A stretch of DNA of 16,113 nucleotides, from positions 1 to 16,113 of the forward strand of contig DATKMG010000369.1 in the NCBI GenBank assembly GCA_035541995.1. Reading direction: 5' to 3'. Position numbers and translations under genes: made by a program. This document shows, one piece after another, positions 7,607 through 15,062 of the stretch (its first letter is position 1; each line of letters begins with the position of its first letter). The stretch is from DATKMG01 sp035541995 (GTDB taxonomy: Bacteria; Acidobacteriota; Terriglobia; Versatilivoradales; Versatilivoraceae). The notes beneath the pieces are model-generated. The model had not been told where the DNA came from, did no database searches, and saw only the letters and a program-made list of their open reading frames with translations.

Positions 7607-7734
7607 AGGCTGTTTTAGCGCCGTTAGCGCCGCTCCAGATGACCTCACCCAGTTTGAGGAGTCTTTAGCGGCTCACCACGACATGCCATCAGGGAAGGAA
7701 CGGAGTGTCTCTACATCGCTCTTGGTTGGACTGC

Positions 7735-7773
7735 AAAAGAAATGGGGCGCACCTGGCTAAAGGCGCGCCCCAT
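7735..7773 (-). terminator. Intrinsic terminator of the GAPDH gene
   Basis: ATGGGGCGC (7742-7750) and GCGCCCCAT (7765-7773) form a perfect 9-bp stem with a 14-nt loop, 26 nt beyond the GAPDH stop. On the minus strand the stem runs into a T-rich tract (TTCTTTT, 7735-7741). It separates GAPDH from the symporter unit. Confidence 0.7.
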
Positions 7774-7799
7774 CTGGGTTCATCCTATTTAGAAATCAA

Positions 7800-8810
7800 C
7801 TAGAGCTTGTTGCCAATCAAGGCCACCAGGTCGGCAGTTCTGCAGGCATAGCCCCATTCATTGTCATACCAAGCCACCACTTTGACCAGATTGCCAAGGA
7901 CCAGAGTGTCCATGGAGCTGAAGACTGACGAATAAGTGGTACCTCTCAGGTCGGAAGAGACCAAGGGCTCGTCAGAGACTGCCAGGATGCCCTTCATCCG
8001 GCCATTGGCATACTCAAGCATGGCGGCCCGGATCTCTTCTTTACTGGCTTCTTTCTCGAGGACTGCGGTGAAATCGATGACCGAGACCGTGGCTGTGGGC
8101 ACTCGAAAAGCCATCCCGCCAAATTTCCCTTTTAACTCAGGAACCACCAGCCCCACAGCTTTGGCAGCTCCGGTTTCGGAAGGCACGATATTCTGCGCGG
8201 CTGCGCGGGCATCGCGCAGATCCTTGGCAGCCACATCCTGCAGTTTTTGGGAGTTAGTGTAGGCATGAACAGTAGTCAACAGACCCTTCTGGATACCAAA
8301 TTTATCATTCATTACTTTGGCGACTGGTGCTAACCCGTTAGTCGTGCAGGAGGCATTAGAAATCATGTGGTGTTTGGAAAGATCCAGTTTGTCATCATTG
8401 ACTCCCAGCACGATGGTAATGTCTTCATTCTTGGCTGGAGCGGAGATGATCACCTTCTTAGCACCCCCCGAGGTAATGTGCACTCTGGATTTGTTGCAGT
8501 CGGTGAAAAGACCTGTCGATTCAATGACAATTTGCGCGCCCAAATCCTTCCATTTAATGGCTCCCGGATCTCTCTCAGCAGTCACGGTAATCTTCTTACC
8601 ATCCACGACGAGGTGGCCATCCTTAACCTCAATGGTGCCCGAGTAAGGGCCGTAGGTGGAATCATACTTGAACAGGTGCGCGTTAGTAGGTGCATCAAAT
8701 AAGTCGTTAATGGCAACAACTTCGATTTCCTTGGGATGCCGTTCATGAATCGTTCGCAAGACTAGGCGTCCAATCCGACCAAAACCATTAATCCCTACCT
8801 TACAAGTCAT
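7800..8810 (-). CDS. gap: Type I glyceraldehyde-3-phosphate dehydrogenase
   Basis: 336 residues, full length. It converts glyceraldehyde 3-phosphate, NAD+ and phosphate to 1,3-bisphosphoglycerate in cytosolic glycolysis, and the reverse in gluconeogenesis. The Rossmann motif is NGFGRIGR (8-15), and Asp36 in INDLFD suits NAD. The active site is SNASCTTN with nucleophile Cys155, and the base is His182 in TVHAYT. The phosphate-site and S-loop segment contains DLRDARAAAQNIVPSETGAA, and the C-terminus has WYDNEWGYACR. The second Cys of the classic SCTTNC motif is Gly159; this Cys is not the nucleophile, so activity is expected. AGGAG precedes the ATG. It lies 202 bases downstream of the glucan phosphorylase gene on the same strand and has its own terminator. 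This pairing fits glycogen breakdown feeding glycolysis. Confidence 0.97.
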   Translation of the reverse strand: MTCKVGINGFGRIGRLVLRTIHERHPKEIEVVAINDLFDAPTNAHLFKYDSTYGPYSGTIEVKDGHLVVDGKKITVTAERDPGAIKWKDLGAQIVIESTGLFTDCNKSRVHITSGGAKKVIISAPAKNEDITIVLGVNDDKLDLSKHHMISNASCTTNGLAPVAKVMNDKFGIQKGLLTTVHAYTNSQKLQDVAAKDLRDARAAAQNIVPSETGAAKAVGLVVPELKGKFGGMAFRVPTATVSVIDFTAVLEKEASKEEIRAAMLEYANGRMKGILAVSDEPLVSSDLRGTTYSSVFSSMDTLVLGNLVKVVAWYDNEWGYACRTADLVALIGNKL

Positions 8811-8916
8811 TCTTCTTCTCCTTTGGTTAATTTAAGGTTAAGTACTGCAACTGAAGAGTAGCAAGACCTTAAGAGGCACTGCAACCCGGCTGTCCAAGCC
8901 AAAATACGCCGAATCA

Positions 8917-8946
8917 TCTATAATCGTACCATATGATTAAAGACAA
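8917..8946 (-). promoter_or_regulatory. Weak candidate promoter for GAPDH
   Basis: On the minus strand: TTGTCT (8941-8946), an 18-base spacer, then TATAGA (8917-8922). It would give a leader of about 100 nt. Matches are modest and the gene may also be read through from the phosphorylase gene. Confidence 0.25.
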
Positions 8947-9012
8947 ATCCCAAAACTTTGGCGCCCGGTTGGTTTCAAAGCGTTCGCCATCCCGAGCCTG
9001 TCCAATGCACTC

Positions 9013-11571
9013 TTACGTGTCCCAGGTAATCAGCGGGAGTTCGTAAGGCAGGATGGCATCGGGATGGGAGGGGACAACCCGAATTGAAAACCCACATAGA
9101 CCGCTATGCTCGCAAGGCAATTCCCCATGGTAGGAATAAAGGCCCTTCCCAAGTGTCTCCTCCAATGACAATGGGACTGCCTGCCCTTCCCGAATTTGTC
9201 TGTCGGCATCCAGTTCGCCAAAGTAGGCCTGGACCTCAACTTCGGAAGGGGCAATCTGCCCCAATTGAATTTTGGCTTTCACCTTAAGCTTAGAACCGAC
9301 AGATGGAGTTTCTGATTCTTCGCACCGACTCTCCAGAATCTGCACGTCTTTCCAATTCTGTCCCATGCGATGTCTCCATTCCACGAGACCCTTGGCTCGC
9401 GCCGCATGGTTCTCCCTAAGCCGACGGTAGCGTTGGCAGCCTGGGAGGTAAAATCGCTGGGTATATTCTGCGACCATTCGGTTGGTGTTAAAAACAGGGC
9501 AAAGCAGGCGCATCGAGGCTTTCATTTTTGCAATCCAACCGCGGGGGAAGTCGTCGTTTCCACGTTGAAAGTACAGTGGTATGACTTCATGCTCCAGCAG
9601 ATTATAAAGGGCGTCGCTTTCGACGCGGTCCTGGTATTCGTGGTCCACGTATTCCTCGCCGTTCCCTATGGCCCACCCCGTCTGGTGATCGTAGCCTTCG
9701 CACCACCACCCATCCAGAATCGATAGATTCAAACCGCCGTTGGCCAGCACCTTCATCCCGCTAGTGCCACTGGCTTCTAAGGGGCGCCGTGGCGTATTCA
9801 GCCAGACATCGACACCCTGCACCAGCGACCGAGCCATAGCCATATCATAATCCTCGAGGAAGACGAGACGGCTACGTATGGCCTCGTCTCGGGCAAAGTG
9901 GACAATCTGACGAATGTACTCCTTCCCTTCGTCGTCCCGAGGGTGGGCCTTGCCGGCGAAAATGATCTGAACCGGTCTTTCTTCGGAGGTCAGGATTCGC
10001 TTCAGCCGATCGCGGTCTCGACCCAAAAGGGTGGCCCGCTTATAAGTGGCAAAACGACGGGCAAAACCGATCGTCAAGGCCTCGGAGGTCAGTACACTCC
10101 CGGCGGCCAGAACATCGGATTCAGCCGCCCCACGGTTTTTCAATTGTTCGGCCAGCCGGCGCCGGGCATAACTTACGAGCCGCTCTTTCCGCCTTTCATG
10201 AGTACGCCAGAGTTCCTCGTCCGGGATCTGGCCGATTCGCTCCCAAACGTCAGTCGCCGAGGGATCTTCCAACCATTGGGGACCCAGATACCGGTTCAGT
10301 AGTTCAGTCATCTCTCTGGAGATCCAGGACAACGTATTGATTCCGTTAGTCACACTGCTAACGGGAACCTCGTGTTCCGGAAAATCCTTCCATACCTGAC
10401 TCACCATGCGCCGCGTCACCTTCCCGTGAAGTTTGCTGACTCCGTTGGTATAGGAACTGTGCTTGGAGGCCAGCACTGCCATGTTGAAAGGTTCATTAGG
10501 ATCGACGGCACTATACCGGCCAAAAGCCAGGAAATGGTCAAAAGGGATTCCTAGCTTGGAAGCAAAGACCTCAAAATACTTCCGCATCAGTCCCGGATCA
10601 AACAAATCGAAACCTGCCGGTACGGGAGTATGCGTCGTGAACAAGTTCCCCGCACAAGTGACCTGGCGCGCTTCCCGATAATTTAGACCATGTTCTTCCA
10701 TGGCCATGCGCGCCCGTTCCAGAGCCAGGAAGGCAGAGTGTCCCTCATTCATGTGACAGACCGTGGGGCGAATACCAAGAGCCTTCAGGGCCCGCATACC
10801 ACCAATGCCCAGCACGATCTCCTGCTGGATTCGCATCTCCCGATCGCCTCCATAGAGTTCGTCGGTGATGTCCTGATCCGAGGAGGAATTGACGGGGATG
10901 TTAGTATCCAGCAAGTACAAGGGAACACGTCCTACCTGAACCCGCCATATTCGGGCAGTGACTTTTCGATTAGGGAATTCGAATTCCACAGTAAGGGCTC
11001 TGCCATTACTATCGATGACCTGTCGAACGGGTAGATTGTAGAAGTCGTTATATGGATAACGCTCCTGCTGCCAGCCGTCCACATTGAGGTACTGTCGAAA
11101 ATACCCCTTCTGGTAAAGTAGACCGACCCCTACCAAGGGAAGTCCAAGATCACTGGCCGATTTCAAATGATCACCGGCCAGGAATCCCAGGCCACCGGCA
11201 TAAATCGGCACCGATTCGGTCAAGCCGAATTCAGCAGAAAAATAGGCAATTTGCATGTCTTGACTGTCAGGGCATACCTTGGCAAACCATCCGGGTTCAT
11301 CCAGGTAGTCTTTAAGATCCTTATGCACCCGATCCATGTGGGCTTGAAAAGCCGCGCTTCTGTCAAGTTCCAGCAGTCGTTTTTGGGGGATCATCCCCAG
11401 CATTAGGACGGGATTGTGCCCGGATTTTTCCCAGAGGTCACGATCCATCCGACGAAACAATTCGATGGTTTCATGATCCCACGCCCATCTGAGGTTGTAA
11501 GCCAATTCAGTCAAACATTGAAGCCTGGGTGGAAGAGAAGGAACTACGTGAAAGGAATGAATTTTAGACAC
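9013..11571 (-). CDS. glgP: Alpha-glucan (glycogen) phosphorylase, DUF3417-type
   Basis: 852 residues. It phosphorolyses alpha-1,4-glucans such as glycogen or maltodextrin to glucose 1-phosphate in the cytosol. The N-terminal 90 or so residues (NLRWAWDHETIELFRRMD) are the DUF3417 module found in the bacterial long-form alpha-glucan phosphorylases. The catalytic core follows, with YFSAEFGLTESVPIYAGGLG, HMNEGHSAFLALE and TTHTPVPAG. The PLP-binding lysine is Lys607 in EASGTSGMKVLANGG. The length matches this subfamily, which is distinct from classical GlgP/MalP. The start is GTG (11571-11569), with GGAG about 10 bases upstream; SKIHSFHVVPSLPPRL is the typical family N-terminus. GAPDH lies downstream on the same strand. 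A strong promoter lies upstream, divergent from the kinase/STAS pair. Confidence 0.96.
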   Translation of the reverse strand: MSKIHSFHVVPSLPPRLQCLTELAYNLRWAWDHETIELFRRMDRDLWEKSGHNPVLMLGMIPQKRLLELDRSAAFQAHMDRVHKDLKDYLDEPGWFAKVCPDSQDMQIAYFSAEFGLTESVPIYAGGLGFLAGDHLKSASDLGLPLVGVGLLYQKGYFRQYLNVDGWQQERYPYNDFYNLPVRQVIDSNGRALTVEFEFPNRKVTARIWRVQVGRVPLYLLDTNIPVNSSSDQDITDELYGGDREMRIQQEIVLGIGGMRALKALGIRPTVCHMNEGHSAFLALERARMAMEEHGLNYREARQVTCAGNLFTTHTPVPAGFDLFDPGLMRKYFEVFASKLGIPFDHFLAFGRYSAVDPNEPFNMAVLASKHSSYTNGVSKLHGKVTRRMVSQVWKDFPEHEVPVSSVTNGINTLSWISREMTELLNRYLGPQWLEDPSATDVWERIGQIPDEELWRTHERRKERLVSYARRRLAEQLKNRGAAESDVLAAGSVLTSEALTIGFARRFATYKRATLLGRDRDRLKRILTSEERPVQIIFAGKAHPRDDEGKEYIRQIVHFARDEAIRSRLVFLEDYDMAMARSLVQGVDVWLNTPRRPLEASGTSGMKVLANGGLNLSILDGWWCEGYDHQTGWAIGNGEEYVDHEYQDRVESDALYNLLEHEVIPLYFQRGNDDFPRGWIAKMKASMRLLCPVFNTNRMVAEYTQRFYLPGCQRYRRLRENHAARAKGLVEWRHRMGQNWKDVQILESRCEESETPSVGSKLKVKAKIQLGQIAPSEVEVQAYFGELDADRQIREGQAVPLSLEETLGKGLYSYHGELPCEHSGLCGFSIRVVPSHPDAILPYELPLITWDT

Positions 11572-11635
11572 GATTCAAGCTCCGCGGTAATAGAATCAAT
11601 TTCTAATATGCTCTAATGTGTGATTGAGGCAAACA

Positions 11636-11648
11636 CGCGAAAATCGCG
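11636..11648. promoter_or_regulatory. Palindrome at the predicted start point of glgP mRNA
   Basis: CGCGAAAATCGCG has perfect 5-base arms around a 3-base centre. It begins about where glgP transcription should start, directly downstream of its -10. It could be an operator or a 5' mRNA hairpin. Confidence 0.35.
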
Positions 11649-11655
11649 CCCGTTT

Positions 11656-11683
11656 ATGCTACAAGAAAACTGCAACCTGTCAA
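11656..11683 (-). promoter_or_regulatory. Sigma70-type promoter for glgP
   Basis: On the minus strand: perfect -35 TTGACA (11678-11683), a 16-base spacer, -10 TAGCAT (11656-11661, 4 of 6). The start point would be near 11649 and the leader about 78 nt. Confidence 0.55.
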
Positions 11684-11891
11684 AGTTTATTCATGCCCAC
11701 GGACATTTATATAAATCCCCCTTGTGAATTCTCAAGTGCACTTCGACCCCCGCCTCGGATAGAGCCCAGAACTTGTGGTCTGAATTGCGACCTCCTGGCC
11801 TTCAGACGATGGGACAAGGCGAGGAAGTTGAGTTTTGGTTGGATCTTCCTGGCAGCAGGTGCAGCAGGTGTGTGAAGCGGGCGTGTGAAAC
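11684..11891. other. Gene-free part of the divergent spacer
   Basis: Lies between the glgP promoter and the kinase promoter candidate. The only structure I see is a tandem 9-bp repeat, GCAGCAGGT twice (11852-11869). Short frames here lack a ribosome site and have no family resemblance. Confidence 0.4.
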
Positions 11892-11921
11892 TTGACAAAG
11901 GTTCCTACCCTGTGTTACTGA
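11892..11921 (+). promoter_or_regulatory. Candidate promoter for the kinase/STAS pair
   Basis: Perfect TTGACA (11892-11897), an 18-base spacer, then TACTGA (11916-11921) preceded by a TGT that resembles an extended -10. If used, transcription starts near 11928, downstream of the first possible GTG codon (11885) and upstream of the TTG start chosen here. Confidence 0.35.
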
Positions 11922-11968
11922 ATATCGTCTTTCTCATTTTGCGGACGGCTCCTTCCCTGAGGGATTCA

Positions 11969-12385
11969 TTGTACTCGAGCGTTGAGCTGAAGATAAACAG
12001 CAGTTTGGAATACAGCGATCTTGTTGAAAACATCACTACTAACCTGACGTTTCTGGCAGGCTGCAATCCCGACCAAATTTACTTTATCCAGATGGCCGTT
12101 CGTGAGATTGTTACTAATGCCATCCAGCACGGAAACCGCTTCGACATAAACAAGCACGTATCGATTCAGTATCTTTTTGATCGCAGATCATTTGAAGTCC
12201 AAGTGCGGGACCAGGGAGCCGGTTTCGACTATAGCCACCTCCCCGACCCTTGTGACCCGGCCAATCTAATGAAGTCCTCGGGGCGGGGTATTTTTCTAGT
12301 CCGCTCCTTTATGGACGATTTTTCACTCAGGCGGATACCCGAGCAAGGGACGGAGGTCCGTTTTATGAAACGACTGCAGGGATAG
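11969..12385 (+). CDS. RsbW/SpoIIAB-like anti-sigma factor serine kinase
   Basis: 138 residues from the TTG at 11969. A GHKL-type ATPase fold of the HATPase_c_2 class. The N box is REIVTNAIQHGN (45-56), with the Glu and Asn that bind Mg-ATP. The G1 box is DQGAGFD (81-87) and the G2 box is GRGIFLVRSF (105-114). Such proteins bind a sigma factor or other target and phosphorylate a STAS antagonist. The frame is open back to a GTG at 11885, but the extra 28 residues are hydrophobic and unlike the family. TGAGGG lies 5 bases before the TTG, and residues VELKINSSLEY fit the usual first strand, so I prefer the shorter form. Its STAS partner starts 55 bases downstream. The sigma factor it controls is not in the window. 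Confidence 0.85.
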   Translation: MYSSVELKINSSLEYSDLVENITTNLTFLAGCNPDQIYFIQMAVREIVTNAIQHGNRFDINKHVSIQYLFDRRSFEVQVRDQGAGFDYSHLPDPCDPANLMKSSGRGIFLVRSFMDDFSLRRIPEQGTEVRFMKRLQG

Positions 12386-12440
12386 TGACCCGCTCAGTCT
12401 ATTGTCGAGGAATCCGGTTATTGCAAGGAGGTTGATCGAA

Positions 12441-12791
12441 GTGAGCATAAGAGCAGCCACGAGGAAAGTTGAAGGGGTCAATGTCGTAGATCTGAGCGGC
12501 CGGATTACAATAGGTGAAGGAACCGTTGTATTGCGAGATACGGTCAAAACCCTTCAACAGAAGAACGAGAGGCATATCTTACTGAATCTCGCCGATGTTT
12601 CCTACATTGACAGCTCCGGAATCGGAGAGTTGGTGAGCAGTTTTACTACTTTTGGAAGTCAAGGTGGGAAGCTTAAACTCCTCAGTCTGACCAAGAAAGT
12701 CCACGATTTGTTGTCCATCACCAAGCTGTTGACGGTGTTTGAAGTCTTTGATGACGAGGCTAAAGCCATCCAAAGCTTCAGGAATGCATAG
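12441..12791 (+). CDS. STAS-domain anti-sigma factor antagonist (RsbV/SpoIIAA-like)
   Basis: 116 residues, one STAS domain. The phosphoacceptor motif is DSSG (57-60) in YIDSSGIGEL, so Ser58 is the likely target of the neighbouring kinase; in SpoIIAA the same residue is phosphorylated. The strand VNVVDLSGRITIGEG near the start and the KLKLLSLTKKVHDLLSITKL segment are typical of the family. The GTG at 12441 is chosen because AAGGAGG (12425-12431) precedes it by 9 bases. An upstream in-frame TTG at 12402 would add 13 residues, and its coding sequence would run through this ribosome site. The unphosphorylated form should sequester the kinase and release its target. It is probably cotranscribed with the kinase gene. 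Confidence 0.9.
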   Translation: MSIRAATRKVEGVNVVDLSGRITIGEGTVVLRDTVKTLQQKNERHILLNLADVSYIDSSGIGELVSSFTTFGSQGGKLKLLSLTKKVHDLLSITKLLTVFEVFDDEAKAIQSFRNA

Positions 12792-12899
12792 ACCCTGACC
12801 CCTAGGGGCGCAGATCATACCCATCGGTCACTACTCTGCTCCCCTTGGGTCTGTTGAACTCAGGGCAACAACGGCTCTTCTCCCTGATTTATCCGCCCT

Positions 12900-13022
12900 T
12901 TATTTCCCCAATTTCTCGAGGATCTTTATCGTATTTAAATAAGCTCTGTGGGCATACATCACAGCCCATAACCCGCTGAAGATTGCCACCAGGAGCAACC
13001 CAATTAACAGTTTAGGATCCAT
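12900..13022 (-). CDS. 40-residue single-pass membrane protein of unknown function
   Basis: A short frame from ATG (13022-13020) to TAA, with GGAGG six bases upstream, the best ribosome site among the small frames here. The protein begins MDPKLLIGLL and has one hydrophobic helix (about 5-23) containing FSGLWAVMYA. A basic-amphipathic tail rich in Lys and Leu ends in LEKLGK. It lies alone on the minus strand between the STAS gene and the right-hand operon, both on the plus strand. I do not recognise the family. It could be a small regulatory membrane protein or a remnant accessory subunit. The ribosome site, clean topology and stop make translation plausible, but no homologue is known to me. 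Confidence 0.6.
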   Translation of the reverse strand: MDPKLLIGLLLVAIFSGLWAVMYAHRAYLNTIKILEKLGK

Positions 13023-13120
13023 AATTAACCTCCACTTTGCTAGAGAATTCGGGAATGCCGGTTAAAGGGCAAAAAGACCCCGCATGCTACAATCAAATCG
13101 GTCCACGACCAGTTTTTGTT

Positions 13121-13126
13121 TATAGT
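13121..13126 (+). promoter_or_regulatory. Candidate -10 element for the right-hand operon
   Basis: TATAGT matches 5 of 6 consensus bases and is followed by a T-run. No good -35 lies 16-18 bases upstream, so an activator or alternative sigma factor could be involved. The start point would be near 13133, about 29 nt before the first gene. Confidence 0.3.
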
Positions 13127-13161
13127 TTTTTTCTACCTGCCGAAGACATGACTGAGAGCCG

Positions 13162-14076
13162 ATGAAGATCCAGCTGCTGGATGTCCTGATTAATTCCCAG
13201 AATCCTGACGGGGGTTGGGGGTATTCGTCCGGGAAACGCAGTGCCCTGGAGCCGTCCGCCTATGCTTTTCTGGCACTTCGATCCTCAGCCTCCCAATCAA
13301 ACGCGTTCATGCGAGCCCTTCAGTTTCTTCGAGACCGGCAATTGGAGTGCGGAGGGTGGCCGGTCAATACCGTCAGCTTGGAGCCTGAGGCTTGGGTGAC
13401 AGCACTGGTGGGGATGGCCCTCCATTCCGTAGAAGGGTTCAGCCAGGCGTGCAAAAGAAGCGCGGAATATGTCTTGCGGTCTTTTGCCCGGATGCAGATT
13501 GATTGGATAACACGGCTAAGAGATTGGATAGGGTTACAGCACCAGCTGAACGTCGACCCCCATCTGGGAGGTTGGGGATGGACTACTCAGACTGCCAAGT
13601 GGCTGGAGCCTACCTGCATGGCCCTGATTTTCTTAAATCGCGTGAAAACCAAAATGAACAGTCCTCATCTGGACGACGTTCTTTCCGAATCCGAACAGAT
13701 GACCTATAGCCGGATGTGTCGCGGAGGTGGATGGAACTACGGAAATGTCCAGGTTCTCGGAGAACAGCTACGTCCTTTTGCCTTGACGACGGCTTTGGCT
13801 CTGATTGCTTTGCAGCATCACGCCTCATCACCTGCAAACCAGCAAAGTTTGGACTACCTGCTTGCATCGGTCACGCACGAAAAATCAGCACTTACTCTGT
13901 GTTTCTCCTGTCTCTGCCTGGACCTATACTCTCGCAGGTGGGAGGAACTACAGGCGCAGACTCGAAACCTTTTCACAGAAACAAACTTCTTTGGTGACTT
14001 GAAGATTGTCGCGCTGGCACTGCTGGTTCTGGAAGCTGGTGAGGGCCAAAATCCTTTTCGATATGCATCGGCGTAA
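13162..14076 (+). CDS. Prenyltransferase/squalene-oxidase repeat (QW motif) protein
   Basis: 304 residues, predicted cytosolic, with no signal or membrane helix. Gly-Gly-Trp repeats of the squalene cyclase/prenyltransferase-beta alpha-barrel recur: QNPDGGW (13-19), ECGGWP (62-67), HLGGWGW (134-140) and CRGGGWNYGN (186-195). Helices rich in Ala and Leu lie between them. The protein is half the length of squalene-hopene cyclase. I see no DxDD acid motif of class II cyclases, nor the zinc ligands of protein prenyltransferases. It therefore looks like a stand-alone alpha/alpha barrel that may bind a lipid or peptide rather than cyclise one. The ATG at 13162 is the first start after an in-frame stop, and its ribosome site is poor. 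Its 3' end overlaps the next gene by 14 bases. Confidence 0.82.
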   Translation: MKIQLLDVLINSQNPDGGWGYSSGKRSALEPSAYAFLALRSSASQSNAFMRALQFLRDRQLECGGWPVNTVSLEPEAWVTALVGMALHSVEGFSQACKRSAEYVLRSFARMQIDWITRLRDWIGLQHQLNVDPHLGGWGWTTQTAKWLEPTCMALIFLNRVKTKMNSPHLDDVLSESEQMTYSRMCRGGGWNYGNVQVLGEQLRPFALTTALALIALQHHASSPANQQSLDYLLASVTHEKSALTLCFSCLCLDLYSRRWEELQAQTRNLFTETNFFGDLKIVALALLVLEAGEGQNPFRYASA

Positions 14077-15043
14077 ATTCATCGTAGGGGCTGCAGCGTG
14101 GGGTCTGGGTTCAGTGACCGCTTCCTGCCATCAAGCCCGAGGTTGGACGGCCAGCGCCTATCGGAAACTTCGCCAGTCGCGAGTCGCAATTCTGAGGGCA
14201 GCCAATTACCAGCAAGATTTGACTTCCTTGATCGTCGAGGGAATTCGCGAGTTTTCATTGCCGGTGAGAGGCAAGAAGGTTCTGCTGAAACCTAACCTGG
14301 TCGAATATGAATCCAATAATGTCATCAATACGCATCCTGCAGTAATTGGAGCTGCTATCCAAGCCTTCCGAACATTGGGAGCAGCCGCTGTAAAAGTCGC
14401 TGAGGGTCCCGGCCATCGGAGGGACACCGACGGTTTGCTTCTGGATTCGGGGTTACTCCCTTTCCTGAAAGAGTCCGAGACGGAGTTTGTAGATCTCAAC
14501 CTGGACGATACTCGACGAGTCGGTCTACTAAGCCATTATACGGGGATGGATTCCTTGTTCATGTCGGAGTCCGTTCTGACATGCGACTTCCTCGTGTCGA
14601 TGCCTAAAATCAAGACTCATCATTGGGCGGGGATGACACTCTCGATGAAGAATATGTTTGGGGTTGTCCCCGGTGTTCATTACGGATGGCCTAAGAATCT
14701 TCTGCACTGGCGAGGAATTAGCGAGTGCATAGTGGATATCAACAGTACCGTCTATCCACATTTTGTCATTGCCGATGGAATCGTAGCCATGGAGGGGAAT
14801 GGCCCCATTCAAGGAAAACCAAAAGCATGTGGGGTGTTGGTCCTGGGAGATGATCCCGTCGCAGTTGATTCAACTTGTACAAGGGTGGCTGGACTGAACC
14901 CCGCAAAGATCAAATACCTTCAGATTGCCAGTCAGTTCCTGGGGAATTTAGATGAGAGCCGAATCCTTCAGATCGGCGAACCCCTTTCGCAAGTCGTCTC
15001 TCCTTTTGAAATCATCGACTCTTTCCGTTATCTGCGAAGTTGA
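14063..15043 (+). CDS. Tat-exported DUF362 domain protein
   Basis: 326 residues from the ATG at 14063. MHRRKFIVGAAAWGLG is a twin-arginine signal (Arg3-Arg4). Cys22 in TASCHQ follows the hydrophobic stretch and could be a lipidation site, though the -3 residue is Thr rather than Leu. DUF362 landmarks are LLKPNLV (74-80), NTHPAVI (89-95), MPKIKTHH (180-187), LSMKNMFG (193-200), ADGIVAMEGNGP (237-248) and DDPVAVD (263-269). The biochemical role of DUF362 is not established; some members carry Fe-S domains, but this one has no such cluster motif. The frame is open upstream to 14006, but only the 14063 start puts the Tat motif at the N-terminus. It overlaps the preceding gene by 14 bases; the ABC ATPase follows after 19 bases. 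Confidence 0.85.
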   Translation: MHRRKFIVGAAAWGLGSVTASCHQARGWTASAYRKLRQSRVAILRAANYQQDLTSLIVEGIREFSLPVRGKKVLLKPNLVEYESNNVINTHPAVIGAAIQAFRTLGAAAVKVAEGPGHRRDTDGLLLDSGLLPFLKESETEFVDLNLDDTRRVGLLSHYTGMDSLFMSESVLTCDFLVSMPKIKTHHWAGMTLSMKNMFGVVPGVHYGWPKNLLHWRGISECIVDINSTVYPHFVIADGIVAMEGNGPIQGKPKACGVLVLGDDPVAVDSTCTRVAGLNPAKIKYLQIASQFLGNLDESRILQIGEPLSQVVSPFEIIDSFRYLRS

Positions 15044-15062
15044 CGAGGAGAAGCCCACATTT

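Noticed and set aside
7466..7648. A 60-codon minus-strand frame overlapping the symporter start
   Set aside because: It covers the likely promoter and leader, has no ribosome site and no recognisable content.
8919..8924. Perfect TATAAT on the plus strand
   Set aside because: No -35 at proper spacing, and transcription would run antisense into glgP with no plus-strand gene to serve.
11852..11869. Tandem 9-bp repeat GCAGCAGGT
   Set aside because: Two copies only; likely chance slippage, with no evident binding-site role.
12799..12812. CCCCTAGGGG palindrome after the STAS gene
   Set aside because: A perfect palindrome with no loop makes a poor hairpin, and no T-run follows; not called as a terminator.
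13162..14076. Annotation as squalene-hopene cyclase
   Set aside because: Only half the length, and no DxDD catalytic motif; only the QW-type repeat fold is supported.
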